Below, in pieces: positions 27,913 to 38,084 of a stretch of 64,000 bases of DNA. Made by a program: the position numbers and the translations under genes. The notes below the pieces were generated by a model. The model had not been told where the DNA came from and did not search any database. It was given only the letters and a program-made list of their open reading frames with translations. The DNA is taken from positions 1 to 64,000 of the forward strand of contig CAZDXB010000008.1 of NCBI GenBank assembly GCA_964509335.1. Direction: 5' to 3'. The DNA is from CAZDXB01 sp964509335 (GTDB lineage: Bacteria; Bacteroidota; Ignavibacteria; Kapaibacteriales; UBA2268). Every line of letters starts with the position of its first letter. The first letter of the stretch is position 1.

Positions 27913-30900
27913 ATGATATCGAAAAACAAACGAACGGAATCGACGCTGATGGTTAGGAATTTTATCGAATTGAGTTTTGCGGCGATAATAACGCTTTTAA
28001 TTACGTTTAATTATTCTTCCGCTCAATTAAGACTAGATATAAGAGAAGTTGAGGACGGTAAGTCTTACACGGTGAGTCCTTGGCTATATCCGACGATGCA
28101 AGCGAGAATTCGCGCCGAACTAAACGGCGAAACGGTTGTTTTATCAAAAAATAATTTATTGATAGTCGAAAACAGCAAAGCTTCTCGTCCGTTTTACGTC
28201 GGGGAGCTAAAGGACGACACTACTACAAGCGACAGATGGCAACTTATTAAATGGATAACGAAATCTCCCGGTCCGCCGCCTATGGGCTGCGGTATTTACG
28301 CTTTTTACGAAAGGGAAATAGCTATGGCGGCTGGTAGGCATACGCGTAGAGATTTATCCTTTGTTAAGTTTTTTAATTACAAATTCGAACCGCTTATTGA
28401 AATGAAATTTGAGAACGTTCCCGCCGGCGAGTCCGAGGTGGAAAATATAATTTTAAAAGCTATGAAAGGAATGATAGACGGTTCCGGCTCGGAAGGGCAA
28501 ATATGGCTCGATTCCGTCAAGGTTGCCGGCGAAGCTTTTAGAATGCGGTGGGACGGTTGGGTTCAAGACCGAAGAGAGCCGCCGCTTCATATCTGGACGG
28601 GGATGCCTTATTTTGTTCGTCTATATTACGAACCGCAAAATCAAGAATACCACACCGGAAAGCTTACGGCTTATTACGACCGCGGGTTGAAGCAAGAAGT
28701 AAATTTGATAGGCAACGAATTTCATATATCCGAAGAAGCGAATAGACTTAAAGTGTTGACTCCGAACGGAGGGGAGAGCTTTTCTCCTTGCGAGGAAGTG
28801 GAAATAAAGTGGGAAGGTTACATTAAAGGGATGGGGACAATAGTGGAATTCAGTCCCAACGGCGGAGCTTATTGGAACGAGATAGGGATAAGCGACGATT
28901 CTACTATTAAATGGACTACTCCAAACGTTAAGGCTAATCAAGCCTTAATCCGCGTGAGACAAAAGTTTTCCTCAACCGACCCTCGATTATTGAGAGAAGA
29001 TAATATTCCGGTTCGCAAAATAGCTTTCAATCGAGACGGTTCGCGCTTGCTCGCGGCGAACGACGCGGGCGTAGTTAGATTTTGGAACACCGTCGATTAC
29101 GAATCGATTAAAGATTATAAAATAAGCTCGCCCGACTATCCTGCAAAGAGATACAGAGCGTTTGGTTTAGATTACACAGAAGGCGACAGCGTTTTCGCGG
29201 TTGTTTACAAACGCGACGACGGTTTTTCCAGCGGCGACTCGATAGCTTTCTTTCATTTGGACGATGAATTGCCTTATCAAATATTCGCTTTGGACCTTGA
29301 TTTTAACGTTCAATATGCCGAATTTGACAGCGAGAAACGCTATGTCGCTTTAGTTCCTCAAAACGCAATGCTAATTAAGATATTTTCCGCTAAAAACGGG
29401 GAATTTGTTAGAGATTTAGAATTCCCGTATCCTCCTACTGCGTTTTCTTTTAGTAGGGATACAAATCTAGCCGCCGCCGCTTTAATGAACGGAGAAATAA
29501 GGCTGATTTCGACGCCTGATTTTGAAACAGTGGAGACTTTCGACTATTCGGATTTTCCAATTATAAACGAAATTAGCTTAGCTCCCAACGGCGAGTTTTT
29601 AGCCGTCGCTTGCAAAGCTCCTCAAATGAAGGTTTTTACGGATAATAAGCCCAACATTTACGTTGTCAATCTTCCGACGAATCAAATAATCAGAAGGATA
29701 AAGGAAACTACCAGCGACCCGATTGGCTTGGAATTCAGCCCCGCTTCAACGAAAGTTCTAGTAGGCTCGGAAGCAGACCCGCAAATAGCTTATTGGAATT
29801 TGCCGGTTGACGAAGTTTTCAAGCATTTTAAAGGGCACGACGGCGAGCTGACGGATTTCGCTTTTTCTCCCTTAGGTTCGGCTATAGCGACTTCTTCGGC
29901 TTCGTCGGATAATCTTTATATTAGGAGGTTTACTTACGCGGAATCCGACGAGTCGGATTCGACTTTCACGATTGCGCGACCTAAAATCGAAAGCTCGGAA
30001 ATTATCATTCCTCCGGCTTTTATAGCTGAAAATAAGGATTACGATTTCGAGTCGGCGTTCTGTTTGACCGATTCGAGCCGAACGTTTTTTAAAGTTAACG
30101 ATATTAGATTATCCGAGGGCGTCCATTTTAGATTGAAAGAGCCTCTACCTCTCGATACTATATTGATGCCTTCCGGATGTCTCCCTATTGGGCTTAATTA
30201 TATTCCTTTGGACACCGGCGTTATTCGGGATACGGTAATAATTGTATTTTGCGGAAAAGAATACAAAGTTCCGATAAAATCCGAAGGTCTGCCGAGGAAT
30301 TTAGAAATGGTAACTAATCCTATGGAGTTCGAAAAAACTTGCGTGGGAGAAACAAAGGACGGGGAATTTCCGTTTTTAGTAAACGCCGACCCCGTTCCCG
30401 TTTTGATTAATAAATTGAAAATTGTCGAGGAAAGCTCTCCTTTTATGGCGTTGAATAACGAAAACGAGTTGTATCAGCCGGAAGACACTATCTTTGCGAA
30501 AATTAGATTCCAACCGAATTCAATAGGACAGTTTTCCGACAGTTTATCGTTGACGCATTCTAATATTCCAAAATTTGAAGTAATTGGAACCGTAAAAGGG
30601 GAAGGCATAGGGACTGAATATGAAGTAAGCCATAACGATTTGAGATTTATACCGGAAATTCCCGAGCGGACGATAAAAATCAGAAATCAATCCGAGAACG
30701 CTATTTCTATTGAAGAAGTCGAGATTCAACCGCCGGATTATTTTTATTATACGAGTTCTTTGCCGATAGAACTGCCGCCGCTGGATTCCGGAGAATTAAA
30801 AATCAGATGGAGGGAGAGCCAAGGCGAGCCTGAAAGCGATTCAAAGATGACTATTATAGCCGCTCCCTGCGCCGCTAGGAAGATTGTAACATTAGGTATG

Positions 30901-31596
30901 TACGAGGCGTATTCAAATATCGACGTTAAAGACGTTTACGCCGACCCAAGAAACAAAACGGAAATTAGAATAGAATACGAAAACGACGCGGCAAAGCCTT
31001 ATAACGGCGAGCGATTTTTCGAAGGCGAAATAATATTAAATCCGAGGCTCTTTTATCCCGAAATGATAAAATGTCCTTACGGAGAGGGCGAGCTTTTAAA
31101 GAACGTAGTGGAAAGCGACAGAAGGATAATAGGATTCAGAACGGCAGGAAATTTTCCCGAAAGCGGAACTGCGGCTGTAATCAAAGGCGTCGCCGGTTTG
31201 GCGGAGACGGATAGTTCCCATATTAACTTATTGCCGAACGCTAAATACTGGGGCGTTTCCTCGCGGACGAATTTGGGATACGGAGTTTTTAATCTCATTA
31301 ATATATGCGGCGACAGGCTTTTGGAGCGTTCAGGAGAGTTGTCTTTTTTGAGCGTAGCTCCTAATCCCGGAGAGAGGACGTTCGAAATTAAATTCAACGC
31401 TTCAAAGGCGGGTAAATGCAAGATTGAGATGTTTGACAATTTAGGCGGGATAGTTTATCAAAGCGAGGAGTTCGAAACCGCCAAGGGAGCGAATGTAAAA
31501 TCAATAGACATTGGCGAAGTCAAATCGGGCGTTTACACGGTTAGGCTAAGACAAGGTCTGTCGGTTGTTTCTAAAAAAATAATTATTTTGGACTAA
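27913..31596 (+). CDS. Large T9SS-sorted protein with WD40-like propeller and Ig-like domains
   Basis: The 1227-residue secreted protein has a signal peptide ending near 37 (NYSSA). A cytosine-poor N-terminal domain of unknown fold occupies about 40-300. A WD40-like propeller follows (about 370-680) with units such as AFNRDGSRLLAANDAGVVRFW and FSPLGSAIATSSASSDNLYI. Then come Ig-like, ASPM/choice-of-anchor-D-type modules (about 690-1000: FCLTDSSRTFFKV, CVGETKDGEFPF). A T9SS sorting domain closes the chain (about 1150-1227: SVAPNPGERTFEIKF, VKSGVYTVRL). The start could be 27949 rather than 27913; both leave a signal peptide. Its stop codon directly abuts the ATG of the next gene, so they form one operon. 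It is likely a surface adhesin or structural protein. Confidence 0.82.
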   Translation: MISKNKRTESTLMVRNFIELSFAAIITLLITFNYSSAQLRLDIREVEDGKSYTVSPWLYPTMQARIRAELNGETVVLSKNNLLIVENSKASRPFYVGELKDDTTTSDRWQLIKWITKSPGPPPMGCGIYAFYEREIAMAAGRHTRRDLSFVKFFNYKFEPLIEMKFENVPAGESEVENIILKAMKGMIDGSGSEGQIWLDSVKVAGEAFRMRWDGWVQDRREPPLHIWTGMPYFVRLYYEPQNQEYHTGKLTAYYDRGLKQEVNLIGNEFHISEEANRLKVLTPNGGESFSPCEEVEIKWEGYIKGMGTIVEFSPNGGAYWNEIGISDDSTIKWTTPNVKANQALIRVRQKFSSTDPRLLREDNIPVRKIAFNRDGSRLLAANDAGVVRFWNTVDYESIKDYKISSPDYPAKRYRAFGLDYTEGDSVFAVVYKRDDGFSSGDSIAFFHLDDELPYQIFALDLDFNVQYAEFDSEKRYVALVPQNAMLIKIFSAKNGEFVRDLEFPYPPTAFSFSRDTNLAAAALMNGEIRLISTPDFETVETFDYSDFPIINEISLAPNGEFLAVACKAPQMKVFTDNKPNIYVVNLPTNQIIRRIKETTSDPIGLEFSPASTKVLVGSEADPQIAYWNLPVDEVFKHFKGHDGELTDFAFSPLGSAIATSSASSDNLYIRRFTYAESDESDSTFTIARPKIESSEIIIPPAFIAENKDYDFESAFCLTDSSRTFFKVNDIRLSEGVHFRLKEPLPLDTILMPSGCLPIGLNYIPLDTGVIRDTVIIVFCGKEYKVPIKSEGLPRNLEMVTNPMEFEKTCVGETKDGEFPFLVNADPVPVLINKLKIVEESSPFMALNNENELYQPEDTIFAKIRFQPNSIGQFSDSLSLTHSNIPKFEVIGTVKGEGIGTEYEVSHNDLRFIPEIPERTIKIRNQSENAISIEEVEIQPPDYFYYTSSLPIELPPLDSGELKIRWRESQGEPESDSKMTIIAAPCAARKIVTLGMYEAYSNIDVKDVYADPRNKTEIRIEYENDAAKPYNGERFFEGEIILNPRLFYPEMIKCPYGEGELLKNVVESDRRIIGFRTAGNFPESGTAAVIKGVAGLAETDSSHINLLPNAKYWGVSSRTNLGYGVFNLINICGDRLLERSGELSFLSVAPNPGERTFEIKFNASKAGKCKIEMFDNLGGIVYQSEEFETAKGANVKSIDIGEVKSGVYTVRLRQGLSVVSKKIIILD

Positions 31597-33549
31597 ATGC
31601 GGAATTTAACGAAAATATCAATTGTTCTAATTATGACGGCTATGGTTTTTGGCTACCAAGCCGAAGGACGCAATTTAACGCCCTACTCCGTTAAAGCCGG
31701 TATTTTTGTCGCTGGCAATTACTATCAGTCTAATTTTGCCGAGCTTTCCGGCTATCCGTCTTGTTGTCCCAAATTCGAAAACGCGTTCGGTTTTGGATTC
31801 GGCGCTCTTGTCGGCGGAGAATACGATTTAGGGTATCGTTTTATCGGCGTGAAATCTAGTATTTCTGTCGATTTTTCGGTTTCGGATTTATCCGCTAAGT
31901 ATTTGGTGGAAGAGAAGATTGGGAATATTATTTACGAGGACCGATATGTTGACGGGATTACCGAGCATAAATTGGAAGCTTCGATTACGGCTGTTTCTTT
32001 TGAGCCGTCTATTAGTTTTTATCCGATTGAGGAGATTCCCTTAGGTTTTTCGTTAGGAACGCAATTAGGGTATATTTATAATCCGAGTTTTAGCCAGACT
32101 GAAAAGTTAGTCTCGCCCGAAGGAGTTCATTATCAAGAAACGGGAACGGAAAAGCGGTACGAATACGACGGCGATTTGCCTAACGCGTCGAGCTTTTACG
32201 CCGCTATATCTTTAGGCGTTTCTTATCGGGCGCTTGAATATTCTTTCTTTTCCGCGGTTTCGTATGTTAAGGCAAACTACGGTTTGACCGACATATCTAA
32301 TAATTTGGATTGGGCGGCTAGTTCTTTGCGGCTGGGAGTTAACCTTCGCTATAACGTTCCCGAGCCTAAGTATATTCCTCCAAAAGAATCGCCGTTGCCT
32401 CCGGCTCCCCCGACCCCGCGAGCCGAAAAGCTTATTTGCGAAATGCAAGCAAGTTGCGGAGGCCGGCAGCTTAGGTCCGGCGACACAGTCGATATAAAAG
32501 TGTTTGAAACGAGCTATTACAATTCTTTTAAGGTCTTGCCGATTGTTTATTTTGAAGTCAATTCCGACGAAATTCTAAAAGGATTTGAAGATAAAGATGA
32601 CAGGATAGCGGCTCAATCGAATAGCTTTGAGCTGATTTCCAAATATTTAAGTCAAAATCCCAAATTAGAAGCGAAAGCGAATTTTTTTGCGTTGAGCTTT
32701 GAGGATTCGAGCGTTATCGAAGATAGAAAAGACAAATTGGTTTCCGCGCTCGAAAAGAAGGGCGTTTACAAAGATAGAGTCGAGACCGAAACAATAATAC
32801 AGGATTCCTCTCAATTCGAAAGACGCGAGTTGCTCGAAGACAATTGCCGCGTAGAATTTGTTTTTTCAAACGGAGAAAAGCTGTTGATCTTAAAACAGTT
32901 GGATAGCGTCTCAAGAGGAGTTGAAAAGAAGGTTTTGAAAGCCGAGCCCATTTGCGAGTCGGATTTGGAGCGAGTGCAAATTAAGGGAGGTTTTTTTGTT
33001 CGAGGCTTAAAAGTTTTCGACTTAAAGAACGAGGCGATGGTTTTTGAAATGAAGGAGAATATTCTTACAACGCAAGAAGTATTGCGTCCTTTTCCATTAA
33101 GCTTAAAAGCCGAAGCCAAAAATCCTTTCGGCAGAACTGATTCTATGTCGCTCAATGTTATTATGAATCCGATTCTAATTGAGGAGAAAAGTTACGAGAA
33201 CGTCGAGACTAAAGAAACGGATACGTCTCTATATAGCTTGTATGTTTTGGGGTATTGTAAATTCGACGAATCTGAATTTATAGCGGTGAACGAAGAAGCT
33301 TTAAAAATTGCGCGAAAAACCGCGAGCGAAGGTTCTATCGTTGAAATAATTCCTTCTTTCGATAATCTCGGCTCTCAAACGCATAATAAATATCTAGCGC
33401 GAGCAAGAGCCGAAGCGGCGATTAATATTATTGACGCTTCGAATAGCGCGTTAAAAGTCGTTTACCCCGAAGATTTTTTGTTTTCCAACTCGTCTCCTTA
33501 CGGCAGAGCTCTCAACAGAGCCGTGTATATAAGAGTAAAAAACAGATAA
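31597..33549 (+). CDS. Outer-membrane barrel protein with tandem OmpA-like domains
   Basis: The 650-residue protein has a signal peptide (about 1-25). An OmpA-like/OMP_b-brl barrel region (about 30-250) alternates aromatic and polar residues and ends NLRYNVPEPKY. A Pro-rich linker (PPKESPLPPAPPTP, about 262-272) follows. The remainder holds two divergent OmpA-C-like modules: one near 310-430 (IVYFEVNSDEILKGFEDK), one near 545-650 (YCKFDESEFIAVNEEALKIA, then GRALNRAVYIRV). The peptidoglycan-binding Asp/Arg pattern is weak, so binding to the wall is uncertain. The ATG follows the upstream TAA with no gap. The pair may work as a secreted protein with its outer-membrane anchor. Confidence 0.65.
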   Translation: MRNLTKISIVLIMTAMVFGYQAEGRNLTPYSVKAGIFVAGNYYQSNFAELSGYPSCCPKFENAFGFGFGALVGGEYDLGYRFIGVKSSISVDFSVSDLSAKYLVEEKIGNIIYEDRYVDGITEHKLEASITAVSFEPSISFYPIEEIPLGFSLGTQLGYIYNPSFSQTEKLVSPEGVHYQETGTEKRYEYDGDLPNASSFYAAISLGVSYRALEYSFFSAVSYVKANYGLTDISNNLDWAASSLRLGVNLRYNVPEPKYIPPKESPLPPAPPTPRAEKLICEMQASCGGRQLRSGDTVDIKVFETSYYNSFKVLPIVYFEVNSDEILKGFEDKDDRIAAQSNSFELISKYLSQNPKLEAKANFFALSFEDSSVIEDRKDKLVSALEKKGVYKDRVETETIIQDSSQFERRELLEDNCRVEFVFSNGEKLLILKQLDSVSRGVEKKVLKAEPICESDLERVQIKGGFFVRGLKVFDLKNEAMVFEMKENILTTQEVLRPFPLSLKAEAKNPFGRTDSMSLNVIMNPILIEEKSYENVETKETDTSLYSLYVLGYCKFDESEFIAVNEEALKIARKTASEGSIVEIIPSFDNLGSQTHNKYLARARAEAAINIIDASNSALKVVYPEDFLFSNSSPYGRALNRAVYIRVKNR

Positions 33550-33635
33550 GATATTGCGCCGTAATTCGTCGATATTAATTCTAAACAGAATTTTAAAGCT
33601 ATATTCGCGTAGAGTAAAGGAATATTGGAGCGACG

Positions 33636-36395
33636 ATGAAATTACTGAAAATTATTTTAGCGATAGCGGTTTTAGCGCCTTTAAACGGCGTTTCCCAAAA
33701 AATTGTTTTGCAACCTTATAATTTAAATTTTGAAAACGCGGCGGTCGGGAACTTGCCGACCGGTTGGTATATGCCTTTTAAACACGAACAAAACGGATAT
33801 AGAGCCGTCGTTACGGATAAAGAGTCTTTTAAAGGTGAAGGAAGCTTGAATTTGAAAGGATTCAACGTGAAAGCCGGAACATACGGTTCGGTTTATCAAA
33901 CGGTCGCCGCGGACGATTACGAAGGCGACAGTCTTTTGATAACGTCGGCGATTAAAACTAAAAAATTCGAGGACTCGACAAATTTGAGCTTTTGGATACG
34001 CGGACATTTTGGTAGTAAAATCGAAACTTTTTTTCGAAAGATAGATTCAATTAAATCGGATAAGTGGAAACGCCTTAAAATCAGCGTTAGAATACCCGAA
34101 AACACCGATTATTTTACTTACGGCTTGATGCTTAAAGGAACCGGGAGCGCTTATTTCGACGATTTAGATTTTGAGAAGGTAAATCTTGAAGAAGGCGGCA
34201 AAGCCCCGCCGTTGGAATTGTCTATGAAACAAATAGACAACTTAGCCGCTTTGGCGAAAGCTTACGGAGCAGCTAGATTTTTTTATCCCGATTATCAATT
34301 AAGCGGCTTCGATTGGGAAAGATTCTTGTTGGGAGGAGTTGAAGCGATTGAAAAGTTGGAGAGCGACGGCGAACTTTATTCGACTTTAAATAGGCTGTTT
34401 AATCCAATCGCTCCTGCGATTTCTATTTACGAAAAGGGAGAATCTCCCGACGAGTATTATAAAGAACGCCCTCCAAACGCTTTGGATAGCGTAGTTTTGT
34501 CTTGGGTGCATATAGGGGTTCCTTTAAAAATGAAAGTCGCGAATTTTTCAAATAGGATAAAGAATCTTTATTATCCTCTAAGGGATAGAGAAGCTCCTCT
34601 TATTCAATTAATAGACGCTTCGAACTTACTCGGTAGAAAAGTAAAATTCAGCGCTCGCGTGAAAGCGAACGTGGAAGAACCCGGGGGCAAAGCCGATTTA
34701 TGGTTGGGATTTTTCGACTCGCAAGATAATTCTTTGTTAATGAAAACTTTGCCCGAGCCTATTACGGCAGACGAATGGAAGTCTTACGAAATTGAAGCTA
34801 TAGTTCCCGCCGAGGCAAATCTAATACGTCTTGGATTGGTTTTGTTTGGCGAAGAAGAGGCTTACTTCGACGACGTAAAACTTGTTTCCGAAGACGGAGA
34901 GGCGAGCGAGAATTTAGTTAAAAATTCGGGTTTTGAGCGGAATGAATCTAAAAAAACTGTTTATAGCTGGAAGATTCCTGAAAGCGCGAAAGAAGCGGGA
35001 TATTTAGTCGAATTAACGGATAATGATTGTTTCGAAGGCGCTAATTCCATTAGAATTTTCTCAAACGAAGATAATAGAATACTTCCTCCCGAGATTGGCG
35101 AATATTATAAAGAGGAGCTTTCGGAAAGCCTCGTTTTGGAAACTCCAATTACATTATTTGCCGATTCTAATACGGTTTTGCCTAAACGCGAGGAGATTTT
35201 AGAGCCGATTAAATCCAGCAAGCCCGAAAACTTTTCGCTCACGGCTTCCGACAGGCATTCGCGTTACGTTATTTTAATTAAGTTATGGAGTTTATTCAGA
35301 CATTTTGGATTAAACGTCGAGAATAGAAACGAATTAGACCAAATTTTAAGAGAGGCTTTGCCAAAGGCGGCAAAAGCGGCGGGACCCGACGAATTTTTGA
35401 AAGTATTGAATTGGACGCTCGCGCGAATAAACGACGGGCAAGCTAAAGCTTGGAATGAGCAAAAGGAAGTGTACTACGGCTTGCCGATTCTATGGAAATT
35501 GATAAACGATAAGTTGATTATACATAAAACTTCTGAGGACGTAGATATTGAACTAGGTTCTGAAGTAGTTGAAATCAACGGTCAACCTACGAAAATGGTT
35601 ATAGAAAAATACTCGGAGCGCGTAAACGCAAATACCGACCAATGGCGAAAATTGAAAGCGATAGCCGAGATGAAAACCGGCGAGGAGAATTCGGAAGTAT
35701 CGTTGACTCTGCTATCGCCTTCCGGCAAACGTTACAATCGCAATTTAAAGAGAAATAGAATATTGGGGGAGTTAAGCGAAAACAGACCGAGCAAATTTTC
35801 GATTTTAAAAAAAGGAATTTATTATATTGATTTAACGGCTGTTACCGATAGAGGCTTGAAAAACATAGTTAAGGAATTCAAAGAGCGATTTAAAGAAGCG
35901 AGAGGATTTGTTTTTGACCTTAGGGGATTTTCTAATTTGTCGGAGGATTTTCTCGGTATGTTTTCGAATATAGCTTTTGAATCAGTCGTTAGAAAGATAC
36001 CCGTATTTACTAAACCGGACGGCGAGCCGGTCAAATTTTTGAAACGTTCGAAAACCGTAACGATGAAAAATCCAAGTTTAGACGCTGACGTTTACTTTTT
36101 AATCGACGAGAGAACCGGCGGACAAGCGGAAATAATCGCTCTTTTGGCGCAAATTAACGATTTGGGGAAACTAATAGGAACGCCTACCGCCGGCGCCGCG
36201 GACGATGTTTTTGGCGTTAAGCTGCCGGCTGAATACAACGCGTCGATAGTCGGCGATATTGTCGAGCCGCCTTCCGGTAATATTGATTTGCATAAGGGCT
36301 TGCAACCGGACATAAAAGCGACTCCTAGCGTAAAAGGCGTTGCGCAAGGAAAGGACGGAATTTTCGAGAAGGCTTTAGAATTATTAAAAGATTAA
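33636..36395 (+). CDS. S41-peptidase-like secreted protein lacking catalytic residues
   Basis: The 919-residue protein has a signal peptide (about 1-20). Two jelly-roll, carbohydrate-binding-like domains end in YFDDL/YFDDVKL (about 25-185 and 345-440). A helical S41 pre-domain (NLAALAKAYGAARFFYPDYQL, near 205-225) and a second related helical block (about 545-620) follow, then a PDZ-like/S41 core (about 650-905) with FVFDLRGF. Where active S41 enzymes have TASAS, this protein has TGGQA (827-831). The downstream Lys position of the FGKG motif is GAADD (853-857). Both key residues appear lost, so it is probably a non-catalytic binder. No T9SS sorting end is visible. GGAG precedes the ATG. Confidence 0.7.
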   Translation: MKLLKIILAIAVLAPLNGVSQKIVLQPYNLNFENAAVGNLPTGWYMPFKHEQNGYRAVVTDKESFKGEGSLNLKGFNVKAGTYGSVYQTVAADDYEGDSLLITSAIKTKKFEDSTNLSFWIRGHFGSKIETFFRKIDSIKSDKWKRLKISVRIPENTDYFTYGLMLKGTGSAYFDDLDFEKVNLEEGGKAPPLELSMKQIDNLAALAKAYGAARFFYPDYQLSGFDWERFLLGGVEAIEKLESDGELYSTLNRLFNPIAPAISIYEKGESPDEYYKERPPNALDSVVLSWVHIGVPLKMKVANFSNRIKNLYYPLRDREAPLIQLIDASNLLGRKVKFSARVKANVEEPGGKADLWLGFFDSQDNSLLMKTLPEPITADEWKSYEIEAIVPAEANLIRLGLVLFGEEEAYFDDVKLVSEDGEASENLVKNSGFERNESKKTVYSWKIPESAKEAGYLVELTDNDCFEGANSIRIFSNEDNRILPPEIGEYYKEELSESLVLETPITLFADSNTVLPKREEILEPIKSSKPENFSLTASDRHSRYVILIKLWSLFRHFGLNVENRNELDQILREALPKAAKAAGPDEFLKVLNWTLARINDGQAKAWNEQKEVYYGLPILWKLINDKLIIHKTSEDVDIELGSEVVEINGQPTKMVIEKYSERVNANTDQWRKLKAIAEMKTGEENSEVSLTLLSPSGKRYNRNLKRNRILGELSENRPSKFSILKKGIYYIDLTAVTDRGLKNIVKEFKERFKEARGFVFDLRGFSNLSEDFLGMFSNIAFESVVRKIPVFTKPDGEPVKFLKRSKTVTMKNPSLDADVYFLIDERTGGQAEIIALLAQINDLGKLIGTPTAGAADDVFGVKLPAEYNASIVGDIVEPPSGNIDLHKGLQPDIKATPSVKGVAQGKDGIFEKALELLKD

Positions 36396-36450
36396 GTTTT
36401 TATTCATAGAAAAATTTGTTATTATTAGATATAAGATAAAAAAAAAGAGA

Positions 36451-36726
36451 ATGTTCGAGGAGAGCGAGGCAAATAAGAGCGACCTAAAGAATCTTCGGTG
36501 GATTTTGGTTTATACTACAAACACCGAATTGGAGGGAAGAATGATTTGCGGCAATTTAGAAGGCGCAGAGATACCCGCCCAAATGCTTTCGCAAGTTGAT
36601 TCTACCAGAAATTTCACGGTCGGGGGATTGGCTAAAGTTAAAATTTTCGTTCCCGAAGATTATGAAAAAGACGCAAAGGAAATAATTAAGGCTATTTTTA
36701 ACGAAGACGGCGAGTTTTTAGATTAG
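36451..36726 (+). CDS. DUF2007 domain protein
   Basis: A 91-residue cytosolic protein with the DUF2007 pattern: WILVYTTNTELEGRMICGNLEGAEIPAQM (about 13-41), later a VPEDYEKDAKEIIKAI block (about 69-84). The family has a small alpha/beta fold and is described as a putative signal-transducing protein. Biochemical role is unknown. It stands between the S41-like gene and the DHOD-like gene, all on the same strand but with gaps of 55 and 112 bases. Confidence 0.7.
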   Translation: MFEESEANKSDLKNLRWILVYTTNTELEGRMICGNLEGAEIPAQMLSQVDSTRNFTVGGLAKVKIFVPEDYEKDAKEIIKAIFNEDGEFLD

Positions 36727-36838
36727 CGTTGCCAAAGATGAAATTTGTTTATTCAATCGAATACAAATTCAAGGCAAATTAATACTTAAGCGATAAACAC
36801 AATAATTAAATTGTACAACCAAAGAGAGGACTAAGCTA

Positions 36839-37828
36839 ATGGTAGATTTATCGACGAATTATTTGGGATTTAGGCTTAGGAGTCCGATAGTCGCCGCGAG
36901 TTCGGGATTAACCGATTCGCTGCAGGATTTGAAAGAGATTGAAAAGTTCGGCGCCGGAGCGGTCGTTTTGAAATCTCTTTTTGAGGAGGAAATCAATTTC
37001 GAAATGAAAAAGAATATGGAGAAGATGACCAAGCCGGGAACTTTGTATCCAGAAATTTACGACCAATTCGATTATGATTTAGTGGAGGACAGCGTCAGCA
37101 GATATTTGTTTTTAATAGAAAAGTCTAAAGACACCTTGAAAATTCCCGTAATCGCTAGCGTCAATTGCATAAGCTCAAGCGAGTGGCACGTATTCGCTCA
37201 GAGAATAGAGGAAGCCGGTGCGGACGCTTTGGAGCTTAATATGTTTATTCTGCCTTCCGACCCCGACCGCTTGACCGAGGAGATGGAAAAGACATATTTC
37301 GACGTAGTGAAAAAAGTAAAAAAAGAAACGTCAATTCCTATAGCTCTTAAGGTAAGCTACTATTTTTCAAATTTGGCGGGTATGCTAAAGAAACTATCGG
37401 AGACCGGAATCGGAGCTTTAGTTTTATTCAATAGGTTTTGGAGTCCCGATTTTGATATTGACAAGTTCAATATCAAAGCTTCGCACGTATTAAGCACGCC
37501 GGGCGAATTAGCTTTGTCTTTAAGATGGATTGCAATAATGGCAAATCGAGTTAAATGCGATTTAGCCGCCTCGACGGGCGTCCACGACGGGAGAGCGTTA
37601 ATAAAACAATTGCTCGCCGGCGCCGACGCAACGCAGATTGCTTCGACTCTGTATCGGAATGGCTTTCCCCGAATAAAAGCTATGCTGGACGATTTGGAAG
37701 AATGGATGGATAAACATCATTTTGACGGTATCGATGATTTCAAAGGCAAAATGAGCCAAGCCGAGAGCTTGAATCCCGCTTCCTACGAAAGAGCGCAGTT
37801 TATGAAGTTTTTCGGCGCTAAGTTGTAG
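36839..37828 (+). CDS. Dihydroorotate dehydrogenase-like flavoprotein
   Basis: The 329-residue protein is an FMN TIM-barrel of the DHOD family. It starts VDLSTNYLGFRLRSPIVAASSGLT, has GAGAVVLKSLFEEEI, then VNCISSSEW, ALELNMFILP, and PIALKVSYYFSN. It ends with the ASTGVHDGRALIKQLLAGADATQIAS phosphate-binding block (about 240-265). The catalytic base region of true class-1 PyrD differs, and this subtype is usually annotated as dihydroorotate dehydrogenase-like. No pyrimidine gene is near, so a role in pyrimidine synthesis is not supported here. A good terminator follows. Confidence 0.85.
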   Translation: MVDLSTNYLGFRLRSPIVAASSGLTDSLQDLKEIEKFGAGAVVLKSLFEEEINFEMKKNMEKMTKPGTLYPEIYDQFDYDLVEDSVSRYLFLIEKSKDTLKIPVIASVNCISSSEWHVFAQRIEEAGADALELNMFILPSDPDRLTEEMEKTYFDVVKKVKKETSIPIALKVSYYFSNLAGMLKKLSETGIGALVLFNRFWSPDFDIDKFNIKASHVLSTPGELALSLRWIAIMANRVKCDLAASTGVHDGRALIKQLLAGADATQIASTLYRNGFPRIKAMLDDLEEWMDKHHFDGIDDFKGKMSQAESLNPASYERAQFMKFFGAKL

Positions 37829-37851
37829 ATAGATAATTACGGTATTTTAAT

Positions 37852-37891
37852 AGCCCGAACGCGGCTTTATTTAGTCCGTTCGGGCTTTTTA
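37852..37891 (+). terminator. Rho-independent terminator after the DHOD-like gene
   Basis: AGCCCGAACG / CGTTCGGGCT is a 10-bp stem around a 15-base loop followed by TTTTATTTT, 24 bases beyond the stop. Confidence 0.9.
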
Positions 37892-38084
37892 TTTTCCGAT
37901 TTTTTTATCAAACTTATTAGCTACAGAAATTATTTTTATTTTCTTTTTCCAAATATTTTGTTATTTTACATACATTACAATTAGGTTGCAAATAACTAAG
38001 TATAATAAATTAAGCCGCCGCGATGAAATTGCGAGCTACAAAAGCTTTTCCTTCCGTTTTTTTTAACAAATCAAGAGGTGCGTT

